A DNA stretch of 64,000 nt from Sphingomonas sp. G-3-2-10 (GTDB lineage: Bacteria; Pseudomonadota; Alphaproteobacteria; Sphingomonadales; Sphingomonadaceae). The stretch lies in contig NZ_JABBFY010000003.1 in NCBI RefSeq assembly GCF_012927115.1, forward strand, positions 248,001 to 312,000. Reading direction: 5' to 3'. The stretch's first letter is position 1. Each line of letters begins with the position of its first letter. Of this stretch, positions 16,922-25,617 are shown piece by piece. The translations under genes were made by a program, and so were the position numbers. The notes under the pieces are model-generated. The model was given only the letters and a program-made list of their open reading frames with translations, had not been told where the DNA came from and did not search any database.

Positions 16922-17317
16922 TCAGCCCGGCATATAAGCGAGACACTCGACTTCGGTGAGCGCGCCGCCGACCAGTTTGGCCGCGCCGAACGCGCTGCGG
17001 GCGGGCAGGCGGACGGGGGCGAAATACTCCAGATAGACGGTGTTGAACTCGCGCCACTGGTCCATATCGGCCAGCATCACCGTGCATTTGAAGATCGAAT
17101 CCATGCCCAGGCCGAACGTTGCGAGGACGGCGGCGATATTGTCCATCGTCTGGCGGGTCTGGCCGGCGAGATCGTCGGCCTTGGTGCCGTCCGGACGGCT
17201 GCCGATCTGGCCGGAGACGTAGAGCACGTCGCCGACGCGGACGGCGCGGGAAAAGGGCGAGCCGGGGCGGCCGCCGGGGAAATATTCGATTGGCGGGCGG
17301 GTCGTCGTGTCGGTCAT
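16922..17317 (-). CDS. RidA family protein (enamine/imine deaminase)
   Basis: 131 residues. VLYVSGQIGSRPDGT, QTRQTMDNIAAVLA and RLPARSAFGAAKL are the conserved RidA/YER057c blocks; the arginine in the last one aligns with the residue that anchors the substrate carboxylate. RidA proteins hydrolyse reactive 2-aminoacrylate-type enamines and imines released by PLP enzymes. Its ATG overlaps the stop of the M19 dipeptidase gene (ATGA). A PLP dehydratase and an aminotransferase in the same cluster are plausible sources of such intermediates. Confidence 0.88.
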   Translation of the reverse strand: MTDTTTRPPIEYFPGGRPGSPFSRAVRVGDVLYVSGQIGSRPDGTKADDLAGQTRQTMDNIAAVLATFGLGMDSIFKCTVMLADMDQWREFNTVYLEYFAPVRLPARSAFGAAKLVGGALTEVECLAYMPG

Positions 17318-18357
17318 GCCAATAGCCTCATCACATTGCCGCCCATCACCCGGGCGGCTTCATCTTCGGTCAGGCGCGCCAGCAGCGTGCCGGCGAGTGC
17401 AGGCCAGTCGCGATAGCCGGGCAGCACGCTGCGATAGGTGAAATCCATGTCGGTCCCGATGGCGACATGATCGACGCCGAGCTGGTCAACCGTGCGCAGG
17501 ATGGTCTCGACGAAATCCTCGAAGCTGGCCTGGGCGAACCCGGCGGGGACGCAGCCGACCACGCCGCCGGTCGCGGTGACCATGCGGGCGTGATCGAGCG
17601 AGATCAGCCGGGGATGCGTGCCGCTGATCGGCGCGACGTTGGAATGCGACAGCAGCATCGGACGCGTGGCGATGGCGGTGGCGTCGCGGACGGTATCCAA
17701 AGTCGCGTGCGAGAGATCGACCAGCACCCCCGCCGCCTCCATCGCGCGGATCGTCTCGCGACCGAGCGGGGTGAGGCCGCCATGCGTCGGCGCTTCGGTC
17801 TGCGTATCGCCGATCTGGTTGGTGCGGTAGTGGATGAGGGTGATCGAGCGGACGCCGCGTGCGGCGGCTTCGGCGATGCGATCGAGGCGGTCCTCGATAA
17901 AGTCGCCGCCCTCGACCGAGATCAGCCCGGTCAGCTTTCCCGTGGCGATCTCATGCGTGGACAGGCCGTTCGCGCGGAACAGTGCGTCCGCCGCGTCAAT
18001 CTGCCGCCAATGGTCCGCCAGCGCTTCGCTGGGTGCGAAGTCACGCACTGCGCCGAGGCCCTTGCCGGTGCGGCCCAGCACCGGGAGGTCGGCGACGGTG
18101 GCGAAGAAGGCGGCAGCCACCAGCCCCGCGCGCATGTCCGCGATTGCACCATCGGGATCGGGTTCGGGATAGGAAGCGGTGAACTCGGTCCGCGCAGCGC
18201 CGCGCATGAAGAAGCGGCCGGGATGGGCGTGGAGATCGACGCTCGGATGGCAGCGGAGAAATGCGACTCCCGCCGCGCGCCGTTCGGCATCGATCGAGGG
18301 GCGGGGCAGGCTGGCGGTTCCGCCGGCTTGCGAAGCGCTGGCGCAGACGATGCACAT
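17314..18357 (-). CDS. Membrane-dipeptidase-like hydrolase (peptidase M19)
   Basis: 347 residues, without a convincing signal peptide. The amidohydrolase-fold zinc site is visible as VDLHAHPG (HxH here; many M19 enzymes have HxD), EGGDFIEDR with the bridging glutamate, LVDLSHATL, LSHSN and the late aspartate in GTDMDF. M19 enzymes cleave dipeptides, often with a C-terminal D- or dehydro-residue, or other N-acyl amino acids. It is co-transcribed with RidA and divergent from the aminotransferase, with two IclR-type palindromes in the gap. A role in releasing an amino acid from an imported conjugate is inferred. Confidence 0.82.
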   Translation of the reverse strand: MCIVCASASQAGGTASLPRPSIDAERRAAGVAFLRCHPSVDLHAHPGRFFMRGAARTEFTASYPEPDPDGAIADMRAGLVAAAFFATVADLPVLGRTGKGLGAVRDFAPSEALADHWRQIDAADALFRANGLSTHEIATGKLTGLISVEGGDFIEDRLDRIAEAAARGVRSITLIHYRTNQIGDTQTEAPTHGGLTPLGRETIRAMEAAGVLVDLSHATLDTVRDATAIATRPMLLSHSNVAPISGTHPRLISLDHARMVTATGGVVGCVPAGFAQASFEDFVETILRTVDQLGVDHVAIGTDMDFTYRSVLPGYRDWPALAGTLLARLTEDEAARVMGGNVMRLLA

Positions 18358-18435
18358 ATGGCGCTTTCCCTCCCATTCTCAGACGCTTCAGCCCCGAACG
18401 ACACGAAATATCGCATGGAGTCCGAAACGGCTATT

Positions 18436-18452
18436 GTAACGTATATCGCTAC
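18436..18452. promoter_or_regulatory. IclR-type palindrome, dipeptidase/aminotransferase gap, site A
   Basis: GTAACGTATATCGCTAC, the first of a pair in the 129-bp divergent gap. Its centre is exactly 20 bp (about two helical turns) from that of site B. Confidence 0.6.
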
Positions 18453-18455
18453 TGA

Positions 18456-18472
18456 GTATCGTATAGCGTAAC
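18456..18472. promoter_or_regulatory. IclR-type palindrome, dipeptidase/aminotransferase gap, site B
   Basis: GTATCGTATAGCGTAAC, ending 14 bp before the aminotransferase ATG. The paired sites at 20-bp spacing recur at two other promoters, as expected for a tetrameric regulator on two dyads. Confidence 0.6.
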
Positions 18473-18486
18473 AAGTGGAGAGATCA

Positions 18487-19674
18487 ATGTTCGCCGAATT
18501 AGCCGAGCCACCCCTCGATCCGATCCTGGGGCTTGCCCAGCTGCTCGCGCGCGACGCCAGCCCCGACAAGGTCGATCTCGGCATCGGCATCTATCATGAC
18601 GAGCAGGGCAAGGCCCCGGTGCTCGATTGCGTAAAGGCCGCCGAGCGCTGGCTGGTCGAGAACCAGCCGAGCAAGCGCTACCTCTCCTCCGCGGGCAATC
18701 CCGACTTCAACCTGCAGATGCGCGGGCTGCTGTTTCCCGAAGGCAGCGACGCGTATCAGCGCGCACGCACGATACAGGCGCCGGGCGGCACCGGCGCGCT
18801 GCGCGTGGCTTCGGACCTGCTCAAGCGGCTGCGGCCCGAGGGGCGGGTGTTCATCCCCGGCCCGACCTGGCCGAACCATCCCGGCATCCTGAAGGCCAGC
18901 GGGCACGAGATCGTCGTCTATCCCTATTACGACCTCGCCAGCGGCGCGCTGAAGTTCGATGCGATGATGGCTGCGCTGGCCGATCTGCGCGCGAACGACA
19001 CGCTGCTGGTGCATGGTTGCTGCCACAATCCGACCGGCGCGGATCTGGATATCGACCAATGGTCTGCAGTGGCCGACCTGCTGGAGAAGGCCGGCGCGGC
19101 GGTGCTGGTCGATCTGGCCTATCTCGGTCTTGGCGACGGGCTGGAGCAGGATGCGGCGGGCGTCCGCCTGCTCGCCAGCCGGTTGCCCGAGCTGATCGTC
19201 GCCAGTTCCTGCTCGAAGAATTTCGCCATGTATCGCGAGCGCGTGGGCGCGCTGACCGTGGTCGGCGGAAGCGAGAAGGATGCGGTGCTGGCGCATGCGC
19301 ATACGCTGCCGGTGATCCGCACCCTCTATTCGATGCCGCCCGATCATGGCGCTGCGGTGGTCGCTCAGGTGCTGGACGATGCGACGGCGCGCGCGGGCTG
19401 GGAAGTCGAGCTGCGCACGATGCGCGAGCGGATCAACACGATGCGCGAGCGGCTGGCCGCGCGCCTCGCGGGGCAGAGTGCGCGCGACTATGGCTTTATC
19501 GCCCGCCAGCGCGGCATGTTCACGATGCTGGGCATTTCGCCCGAGGGCGTCGAGACGCTGCGCCGCGATCATCACGTCCATCTGACGAGCTCCGGCCGCG
19601 TCAACGTCGCCGGACTGAACAGCAAGAATGTCGACCGGGTCGCCGATGCGATCGCGGCAGTCAGCCAGGGTTGA
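18487..19674 (+). CDS. Aromatic/aspartate-type aminotransferase (class I)
   Basis: 395 residues. The ATG at 18487 is preceded by GGAGAG at 6 bases; a GTG at 18475 is less likely. It has the class I fold-type I signature: CCHNPTGADLD (pyridine-ring contacts), VLVDLAYLGLGDG and the PLP lysine in SSCSKNFAMYRERVG, which follow the AspC/TyrB pattern; the C-terminal SSGRVNVAGL carries the carboxylate-binding arginine. It exchanges an amino group between an aromatic or acidic amino acid and a 2-oxo acid. It starts the rightward row with the MBL-fold, hydroxylase and DUF2783 genes and lies under two IclR-type sites, so an aromatic amino acid is the favoured substrate. Confidence 0.88.
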   Translation: MFAELAEPPLDPILGLAQLLARDASPDKVDLGIGIYHDEQGKAPVLDCVKAAERWLVENQPSKRYLSSAGNPDFNLQMRGLLFPEGSDAYQRARTIQAPGGTGALRVASDLLKRLRPEGRVFIPGPTWPNHPGILKASGHEIVVYPYYDLASGALKFDAMMAALADLRANDTLLVHGCCHNPTGADLDIDQWSAVADLLEKAGAAVLVDLAYLGLGDGLEQDAAGVRLLASRLPELIVASSCSKNFAMYRERVGALTVVGGSEKDAVLAHAHTLPVIRTLYSMPPDHGAAVVAQVLDDATARAGWEVELRTMRERINTMRERLAARLAGQSARDYGFIARQRGMFTMLGISPEGVETLRRDHHVHLTSSGRVNVAGLNSKNVDRVADAIAAVSQG

Positions 19675-19685
19675 GGGAGAATATC

Positions 19686-20645
19686 ATGTCCAAGCCGTTC
19701 GCATCATCGACGGACCTTGCCGAAAAGACCGAGACGCTCGAGATCGTCGCGGACGGCGTGTATGCGCTGACCGCCGAGGGCGATCCCAATGTCGGCGCGA
19801 TCGAAGGCGAGGATTTCCTCGTCGCGATCGAAGCGCGGGCGACCCCGGCCGCGGCGCGCGACTGGCTGGTGAAGCTGCGCGAGCATACCGGCAAGCCGGT
19901 CCGCTATCTGATCCTGACGCACTATCATGCCGTGCGCGTGCTGGGCGCCAGCGCGTTCGACGCGCAGGACATCATCATGAGCGATGCGACCGCGGCCCTG
20001 GTCGAGGAGCGCGGCGAGCAGGACTGGGCGAGCGAATTCGGCCGGATGCCGCGCCTGTTCAAGCAGCCCGAGGAAATTCCGGGGCTGACGCGCCCGAGCA
20101 TCACTTTCGCCGATCATTACGAGATCGAGCTGGGGGGGAATCGCGGCAAGCTGGAACTGCAATTCTGCGGACGCGGCCATACCGAGGGCGATATCGCGGT
20201 GTGGCACGAGAAGACCGGCACGCTGTTCGCGGGCGATCTCGTCGAGGCGCAGGCGGCGCTCTACACCGGCGATGCATTCCATTTCGACTGGGCCTCGCAC
20301 ACGCTCGACCGCGTGAAGGCGTTCGGCGCGCAGCATCTGATCGGCGGTCGCGGCGCGGTGGCGCATGGGACCGAGGCAGTGAATGCTGCGGTCGAGCAGA
20401 CCCGCGAGTTCCTCAACGGGATGATCGAGAATGTCGGCGCGGCGCACAGGAATGGGGGCACGCTGAAGGACGCGTTCGAAGCCACGCATACCGCGCTGGG
20501 TCCCAAGTTCGGGCATTGGCCGATCTTCGAACATTGCCTGCCCTTCAACGTGCAGCGCCTGTGGGACGAGTTCGACGGGATCGAGCGGCCGCGCATCTGG
20601 ACGATGGAGCGCGACCGCGAGGTCTGGGCGCAGCTTCAGGGCTGA
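19686..20645 (+). CDS. MBL-fold protein with incomplete metal site
   Basis: 319 residues, 11 bp after the aminotransferase, with a GAGGGAG ribosome-binding site. It follows the metallo-beta-lactamase fold: YLILTHYHAVRVLGAS, CGRGHTEGDIAVWH, TLFAGDLVEAQ and a late histidine in GAVAHG. The HxHxDH motif reads HYHAVR: the aspartate and last histidine that hold the second metal are replaced by valine and arginine. A one-metal enzyme or a non-hydrolytic binder is therefore more likely than a standard hydrolase. The 80-residue C-terminal extension (LNGMIENVG...FNVQRLWDEFDGI) resembles alkyl-sulfatase-like or SoxH-type relatives only loosely. Its role in the pathway is unknown. Confidence 0.75.
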   Translation: MSKPFASSTDLAEKTETLEIVADGVYALTAEGDPNVGAIEGEDFLVAIEARATPAAARDWLVKLREHTGKPVRYLILTHYHAVRVLGASAFDAQDIIMSDATAALVEERGEQDWASEFGRMPRLFKQPEEIPGLTRPSITFADHYEIELGGNRGKLELQFCGRGHTEGDIAVWHEKTGTLFAGDLVEAQAALYTGDAFHFDWASHTLDRVKAFGAQHLIGGRGAVAHGTEAVNAAVEQTREFLNGMIENVGAAHRNGGTLKDAFEATHTALGPKFGHWPIFEHCLPFNVQRLWDEFDGIERPRIWTMERDREVWAQLQG

Positions 20646-20650
20646 GGCAC

Positions 20651-22225
20651 ATGGCGAACGTGGCGAACATCCCGGTGTGGCGCGAGATCGGCGCCACGCC
20701 GCACCCCGGCAGCGCGAGCGAAACCGCGCCGGTCGTGATCGTCGGTGCCGGCCCGATCGGGCTGGCGATGGCGCTCGACTTGGGGCGGCGGGGGCATCCG
20801 GTGGTAGTGCTGTCGCAGCTCGATTTCGTCGCGGCGGGATCGAAGGCGATCTGCTTCGCCAAGCGTTCGCTCGACATTTTCGACCGGCTCGGCGTGGGCG
20901 ATGCCATCGTCGGCAAGGGCGTGATCTGGAACGTCGGCAAGGTGTTCTGGGGCAGCGGCGAGGAACCGGTGTTCCAGTTCGATATGTTGCCGGTGAAAAA
21001 CCAGAAGCGGCCGGGTTTCATCAATATCCAGCAATATCATGTCGAGGACCGGTTGATCGATGCGCTGGCGGCGCTGCCCAATGTCGAGTTGCGCTGGGGC
21101 CATCGCATGGCGGGGATTGAGGCGCGTGACGATGGCGCGCGGGTGGCGGTCGATACCGAGGCGGGTGGTTATGCGATCGATGCCGACTGGGTGATCGCCT
21201 GCGACGGCAGCAAATCGGCGGTGCGCGACGCGCTGGGTCTCGATTTCGACGGGCGGGTGTTCGAGGATAATTTCCTGATCGCCGATGTGAAGATGCGCGG
21301 CGAGCGGCCGTCGGAGCGCTGGTTCTGGTTCGATCCGCCGTTCAACCCCGGCCAGTCGGCGCTGATGCACAAGCAGCCCGACAATGTCTGGCGGCTCGAT
21401 TTCCAGCTCGGCTGGGATATCGACCGCGCGGCGGCGGTGAAGCCGGAGAATGTCGACCCGCTGGTCCGCGCGATGCTGGGCGATAATGTCGAATATGAGC
21501 AGGAATGGTATAGCGTTTATACCTTCCAGTGCCGCCGCATGGCACGGTTCGTTCATGGCCGGGTGGTGTTCGCGGGCGACAGTGCGCACCTCGTCTCGCC
21601 CTTCGGCGCGCGGGGATGCAATGGCGGGCTGGCCGATGTCGACAATCTCGGCTGGAAGCTCGACCTGATCCTGCGCGGTGATGCGGGCGAGGGGCTGCTT
21701 GAAAGCTATGATGCCGAAGCGATCACGATCGCCGACGAGAATATCCTCAATTCCAGCCGCTCGACCGATTTCATGACGCCGAAGTCGGCCGCGAGCCGGA
21801 TCTATCGCGATGCCGTGCTGGAACTGGCCAGCGAAGTTCCGTTCGCGCGACCGTTCGTCAATTCGGGGCGGCTTTCGACGGCGGTGGCGTTGCCGGACAG
21901 CGCGCTCAACACGCCGGATCGCGATGCATGGAACAGCGCCGGTATTGCTCCTGGCCTGCCTGCGCTTGATGCGCGGCTGGGCGAGAGCTGGCTGCTCGAA
22001 CGGCTCGGCTCGGGCTTCACCTTGCTGGCCGACGGCTGGACGGGTGAAGTTGAAGGACTGACCGTGATCGCGCCCGGAGCCGCGGATACGGTGCTGCGCG
22101 AACGCTATGCGATGGCGCCGGGAACGGCCTATCTGATCCGGCCCGATCACTATGTCTGCGCGCGCTGGCGGAATTGCGACGCAGCGGCAGTGCGCGATGC
22201 GCTGGCGCGGGCGAAGGGGAATTGA
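20651..22225 (+). CDS. FAD-dependent aromatic hydroxylase (MhpA/PheA-type)
   Basis: 524 residues, cytosolic. The FAD fold is clear: VIVGAGPIGLAMALDLGRRG (dinucleotide loop), VIACDGSKSAVRDALG (the DG motif for NAD(P)H and FAD) and VVFAGDSAHLVSPFGARGCNGG (the GD motif for the ribityl chain). This is group A flavoprotein monooxygenase architecture with the C-terminal thioredoxin-like domain of the phenol hydroxylase and 3-(3-hydroxyphenyl)propionate hydroxylase branch. These enzymes add one oxygen ortho or para to a phenolic OH. It lies 5 bp after the MBL gene, and the DUF2783 gene starts one base after its stop. It would prepare a catechol for the LigB-type dioxygenase. Confidence 0.85.
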   Translation: MANVANIPVWREIGATPHPGSASETAPVVIVGAGPIGLAMALDLGRRGHPVVVLSQLDFVAAGSKAICFAKRSLDIFDRLGVGDAIVGKGVIWNVGKVFWGSGEEPVFQFDMLPVKNQKRPGFINIQQYHVEDRLIDALAALPNVELRWGHRMAGIEARDDGARVAVDTEAGGYAIDADWVIACDGSKSAVRDALGLDFDGRVFEDNFLIADVKMRGERPSERWFWFDPPFNPGQSALMHKQPDNVWRLDFQLGWDIDRAAAVKPENVDPLVRAMLGDNVEYEQEWYSVYTFQCRRMARFVHGRVVFAGDSAHLVSPFGARGCNGGLADVDNLGWKLDLILRGDAGEGLLESYDAEAITIADENILNSSRSTDFMTPKSAASRIYRDAVLELASEVPFARPFVNSGRLSTAVALPDSALNTPDRDAWNSAGIAPGLPALDARLGESWLLERLGSGFTLLADGWTGEVEGLTVIAPGAADTVLRERYAMAPGTAYLIRPDHYVCARWRNCDAAAVRDALARAKGN

Positions 22226-22226
22226 G

Positions 22227-22433
22227 ATGACGCAGCTCGTGACCGATCCCAACATCGCCGGCGTGGACGACATCTATGAGCGGCTGATCGCGATGCATGA
22301 TGGGCGCAGCGTCGAGGAGAGCCTGAAGGTCTCGGCGCGCCTCAACCTCATCCTCATCAACCATATCGGCGACCGCGAGGTAGTGGCGCAGGCGATCGCG
22401 CTGGCGGCGGGGCGGAATCAGACCGTCGGATAG
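22227..22433 (+). CDS. DUF2783-type small protein
   Basis: 68 residues starting one base after the hydroxylase stop. The pattern DDIYERLIAMHDGRSVEESLKVSARLNLILINHIGD and the following EVVAQAIALA match the DUF2783 family, small helical proteins encoded next to flavin hydroxylases. No catalytic residues or signal peptide are seen. The tight coupling suggests a subunit or stabiliser of the hydroxylase. Its end overlaps the convergent IclR gene by 16 bp. Function is not established. Confidence 0.75.
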   Translation: MTQLVTDPNIAGVDDIYERLIAMHDGRSVEESLKVSARLNLILINHIGDREVVAQAIALAAGRNQTVG

Positions 22434-23224
22434 ATGTGTCGCGATCCGAGCAGCCGCGAGCAATTCTGCGCGCAGGCCAGCAGGGGGCCGAGCAGATAGG
22501 GCGCTGGCGGGCCGGGGACGATCGACTCGGTCGGCAGCATCAGCGTGACCGCCGCAACGATCGAATCGCGATCGAATACCGGCGCGGCCAGCGCGGCATG
22601 GCCGATGCCGAACTTGTTGAGGCCCCAGCTGTAGTGCCGCGCCTGCACCGCCGCGATGTCACGCAGGAAGGAGTCGCGATCGTCGATCCGGAAATCGTCG
22701 CCGCGGGTCGAGGCATGATCGAGCAATTCGCTGCGCCGTTCACGCGGCTGGAAGGCGAAGCACACCTTGGCCGTGGGGGATTCGGGCAGGTTGAGCATCA
22801 GCCCGGGCTGGACGTCGATCCGCATTGCCGCGCGCGCGGGCAGGCATTGCAGCACCACCGCATCGCCGCCCGCGACGCCGCACAGCAACACGGTGCAGCC
22901 GCTTTCCTCGTTGAGCTGATCGAGCGGGTGGCGCAGCAGATCGGGCAATTGCATCCGCCCCGCCGCGATCTGGCCCCAGCGGCCGATCCGCCAGCCGAGC
23001 TGGAAGCCGCGCCGGCCCGAGCCGCGCGCGACCAGGCCGAGCATTTCGAGATTGCTCATGTGCCGCGAGACGCGCGACTTGGTCATGCCCAGCGTCTCCG
23101 CGATCTCCTGCACACCCATCGGTCGCTCGCTCTCGGCGAGGAAGTCGAGAATCAGTGCCGCAGTGGCGACCGTCGCGATCGAGGCGGAAGCGTCGGGGGC
23201 TCGTCTTCTCAGGTCGCGGCTCAT
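22418..23224 (-). CDS. IclR-family transcriptional regulator 1
   Basis: 268 residues. The N-terminal winged helix includes GVQEIAETLGMTKSRVSRHMSNLEMLGLV; the C-terminal ligand-binding domain has the IclR pattern LPESPTAKVCFAF and GIGHAALAAPVFDRDSIVAAVTL. IclR proteins bind aromatic acids or related effectors and activate or repress catabolic genes. I choose the ATG at 23224 rather than upstream codons because the preceding residues look non-coding; the ribosome-binding site is weak. It is divergent from the Rieske oxygenase gene, with two IclR-type palindromes in the 107-bp gap, so autoregulation is likely. Confidence 0.9.
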   Translation of the reverse strand: MSRDLRRRAPDASASIATVATAALILDFLAESERPMGVQEIAETLGMTKSRVSRHMSNLEMLGLVARGSGRRGFQLGWRIGRWGQIAAGRMQLPDLLRHPLDQLNEESGCTVLLCGVAGGDAVVLQCLPARAAMRIDVQPGLMLNLPESPTAKVCFAFQPRERRSELLDHASTRGDDFRIDDRDSFLRDIAAVQARHYSWGLNKFGIGHAALAAPVFDRDSIVAAVTLMLPTESIVPGPPAPYLLGPLLACAQNCSRLLGSRHIYPTV

Positions 23225-23242
23225 GGCGGGAGGATAGCATTT

Positions 23243-23259
23243 GTTGCGATATGCGCAAC
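23243..23259. promoter_or_regulatory. IclR-type palindrome, iclR1/Rieske gap, site A
   Basis: GTTGCGATATGCGCAAC, arms GTTGCG and CGCAAC in full symmetry. It lies 18 bp upstream of the IclR1 start. Confidence 0.6.
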
Positions 23260-23273
23260 TAACGATGCAATCT

Positions 23274-23290
23274 GTTGCGTATAGCGTTCC
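23274..23290. promoter_or_regulatory. IclR-type palindrome, iclR1/Rieske gap, site B
   Basis: GTTGCGTATAGCGTTCC, a weaker right arm. Its centre is 31 bp (three helical turns) from site A, and it ends 41 bp before the Rieske oxygenase start. Confidence 0.5.
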
Positions 23291-23331
23291 AGTATACCTA
23301 GTTCGTCTCACGAAAACGCGGAGAGGCGGGC

Positions 23332-24615
23332 GTGAGAGCCGAACAGAATCAACGACTGACCCAAGTGGGACCGGGCACCCCGATGGGCGAACTGCTGCGG
23401 CGCTACTGGCACCCCTTCGCCGCGGTTGCCGAAGTCGACGATCTGGAGATCAAGCCGGTCCGGCTGCTCGGCGAGAATCTCGTCGCCTTCCGCGCCAAGG
23501 ATGGCAGCTATGGCCTGATCGACCGGCAATGCCCGCATCGCCGCGCCGACATGCTCAACGGCATCGTCGAGGAGAACGGCCTGCGCTGCAGCTATCATGG
23601 CTGGTGCTTCGCGGGTTCGGGCCAGTGCCTCGAGCAGCCGTTCGAGGACGTCGCCAATCCCAAGGCGCGCTTCAGGGACAAGATCCGCACCAAAGCCTAT
23701 CCGGTCGAAGCCAAGGCCGGGATGCTGTGGGCCTATATGGGGCCGCAGCCCGCGCCTTTGCTGCCCAATTGGGAGCCCTTCACCTGGGAGAATGGCTTCC
23801 AGCAGATCGTCTTCGCCGACGTGCCGTGCAACTGGTTCCAGTGTCAGGAAAATAGCTGCGATCCGGTCCATTTCGAATGGATGCATCGCAACTGGTCCTC
23901 GGTGCTGCAGGGCGACGGCAGCTATGGCCCGACCCATCTCGAGCTGGCGTTCGAGGAGTTCGAATTCGGTCATATCTACAAGCGCGTCCGCGAGGATACC
24001 GACAAGGACAATCCGCACTGGACCGTCGGCGCGACCGCGCTGTGGCCCAATGCCTTCTTCCTGGGCGACCATATCGAATGGCGCGTGCCCGTGGACGACG
24101 AGAACACGCTGTCGATCACCTGGATGTTCCACCGCGTGCCGAGCGACCGCGAGCCCTTCGTGCAGAAGCGCATCCCGTGGTGGAAGGGGCCGGTGAAGGA
24201 TGCGTTCGGCAACTGGATCACCAGCCATGTGATGAATCAGGACATCGTCGCCTGGGTCGGGCAGGGCGCCATTGCCGACCGGACGCAGGAGCATCTGGGC
24301 AAGAGCGACATGGGCATCGTGATGATGCGCCGCGCCTTCGAGAAAGCGATGAAGATCGTCGAGGAAGGCACGGGCGATCCGATGGGCCTGATCCGCGATC
24401 CCGAACGCAACAAATGCATCGAGATGCCGATCAAGCATCGCGAACTCTTCACCTCTTCGATGACGCTCGAGGAGAGCCGGCGGCTGGGCGACACGATTCA
24501 GTATCGGCTCAACCGTCCGGACTATCAGCACCAGACCGGCCAGCCCGATGCGGTGAAGCGCGAATATCAGGTCGCGATGGGGATGATCCCCGAAGACGCG
24601 ACCGAAACCATCTGA
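23332..24615 (+). CDS. Rieske non-heme iron oxygenase, alpha subunit
   Basis: 427 residues from a GTG with GGAGAGG upstream. The Rieske [2Fe-2S] motif is CPHRRADML...CSYHGW (residues about 67-88) and the mononuclear iron site is in QENSCDPVHFEWMHR (DxxHxxxxH), so it has both catalytic centres. The order GTPMGELLRRYWHPFA at the N-terminus and the overall length fit the phthalate 4,5-dioxygenase/vanillate O-demethylase group, which hydroxylate or demethylate aromatic acids. No reductase or ferredoxin gene is adjacent, so electrons must come from elsewhere. It leads a row with FAH1, the amidohydrolase and the aldehyde dehydrogenase. Substrate unknown. Confidence 0.9.
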   Translation: MRAEQNQRLTQVGPGTPMGELLRRYWHPFAAVAEVDDLEIKPVRLLGENLVAFRAKDGSYGLIDRQCPHRRADMLNGIVEENGLRCSYHGWCFAGSGQCLEQPFEDVANPKARFRDKIRTKAYPVEAKAGMLWAYMGPQPAPLLPNWEPFTWENGFQQIVFADVPCNWFQCQENSCDPVHFEWMHRNWSSVLQGDGSYGPTHLELAFEEFEFGHIYKRVREDTDKDNPHWTVGATALWPNAFFLGDHIEWRVPVDDENTLSITWMFHRVPSDREPFVQKRIPWWKGPVKDAFGNWITSHVMNQDIVAWVGQGAIADRTQEHLGKSDMGIVMMRRAFEKAMKIVEEGTGDPMGLIRDPERNKCIEMPIKHRELFTSSMTLEESRRLGDTIQYRLNRPDYQHQTGQPDAVKREYQVAMGMIPEDATETI

Positions 24616-24646
24616 AAATCAATAAGATACTGAGGGAGTCGACGGC

Positions 24647-25615
24647 ATGAAACTGGGTACGATCCGCATTGATGGCAAGCCGACGGTGATCGCCCGCGTT
24701 GCCGAGGACCGGGCTGTGGCACTGAGCGCCTATCGCTGGATGGAAGACCTGATCGAAGCCGGCAATGCCGGTCTCGACACCGCGCACGAAGCGATTCAGG
24801 CGGCACTCGCCGGTGGCCTTCCGGTGATCGACCTGTCGGCCAGCACCGACTGGATGGCGCCGAACCCGCGCCCGTCGAAAATCCTCGGCTGCGCGGTCAA
24901 CAACAATAATCTGAACGACAAGGCGATGAAGCCGATGACGGCGCCGATGTTCTTCATCAAGGGGCGCTCGGCACTCACCGGCCACAACAAGACGATCGAC
25001 ATCCTGAAGGATCACGGTCCGTCGATTCCCGAGCCCGAACCCGTCGTCGTGTTCGGCAAGACCGCCAAGAACGTGCCGCCGGAAAAGGCGCTCGACTATG
25101 TGTTCGGCTACACGCTGACCAACGACGTGACCGCCAGCGGCGTGAAGTTCGGCGAGGATTCGATCGCGCTGAAGCAGACCGCCGACATCGTGAAGCCGCA
25201 CCACACCGCATGGCGTCCCGAGTTCAAGGACGACAATAACTGGCTGCTGTTCATCTACCACTCCAAGTCGAAGGCGGCGGACACGTTCGCGGCGATGGGG
25301 CCGTGGCTGACCACCAAGGACGAAGTGCCGGATCCCAACAAGCTGCTGGTGCGCGGCTATATCGACGGTGAGTGCTTCACCGACGATTCGACCGCCAACT
25401 ATTATTTCCCGGTCGAAAAGGTGATCTCGACCGCGTCGAAGTGGTTCACGATGGAGCCGGGCGACTGCATCCACACCGGCACCGCGTCGAAGGGCACGGA
25501 GAAGCACCCGCGCGGCAATATCGGCACCTATCTGTCGGGGTATGACGGCAAGCTGTGCGACGTCGAGATCGACGGGCTCGGCCGCCTCTCCAACCGCATC
25601 AACCTGGAGAAGTGA
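24647..25615 (+). CDS. Fumarylacetoacetate hydrolase family protein 1
   Basis: 322 residues with a GAGGGAG ribosome-binding site. It has FAH-family landmarks: KILGCAVNNNNLN, APMFFIKGRSALTG, GYTLTNDVTASGVKFG and GDCIHTGTASKGTE, the last being the glycine/threonine loop near the active site. However, the metal-ligand ExE usually found after the FIK segment reads PEPVVVFGK, so the acidic triad is not fully canonical. FAH proteins cleave C-C bonds of acylpyruvates or hydrate or decarboxylate extradiol cleavage products. It lies 31 bp after the Rieske gene and 2 bp before the amidohydrolase. A second member is at 30291-31268. Confidence 0.85.
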   Translation: MKLGTIRIDGKPTVIARVAEDRAVALSAYRWMEDLIEAGNAGLDTAHEAIQAALAGGLPVIDLSASTDWMAPNPRPSKILGCAVNNNNLNDKAMKPMTAPMFFIKGRSALTGHNKTIDILKDHGPSIPEPEPVVVFGKTAKNVPPEKALDYVFGYTLTNDVTASGVKFGEDSIALKQTADIVKPHHTAWRPEFKDDNNWLLFIYHSKSKAADTFAAMGPWLTTKDEVPDPNKLLVRGYIDGECFTDDSTANYYFPVEKVISTASKWFTMEPGDCIHTGTASKGTEKHPRGNIGTYLSGYDGKLCDVEIDGLGRLSNRINLEK

Positions 25616-25617
25616 GC

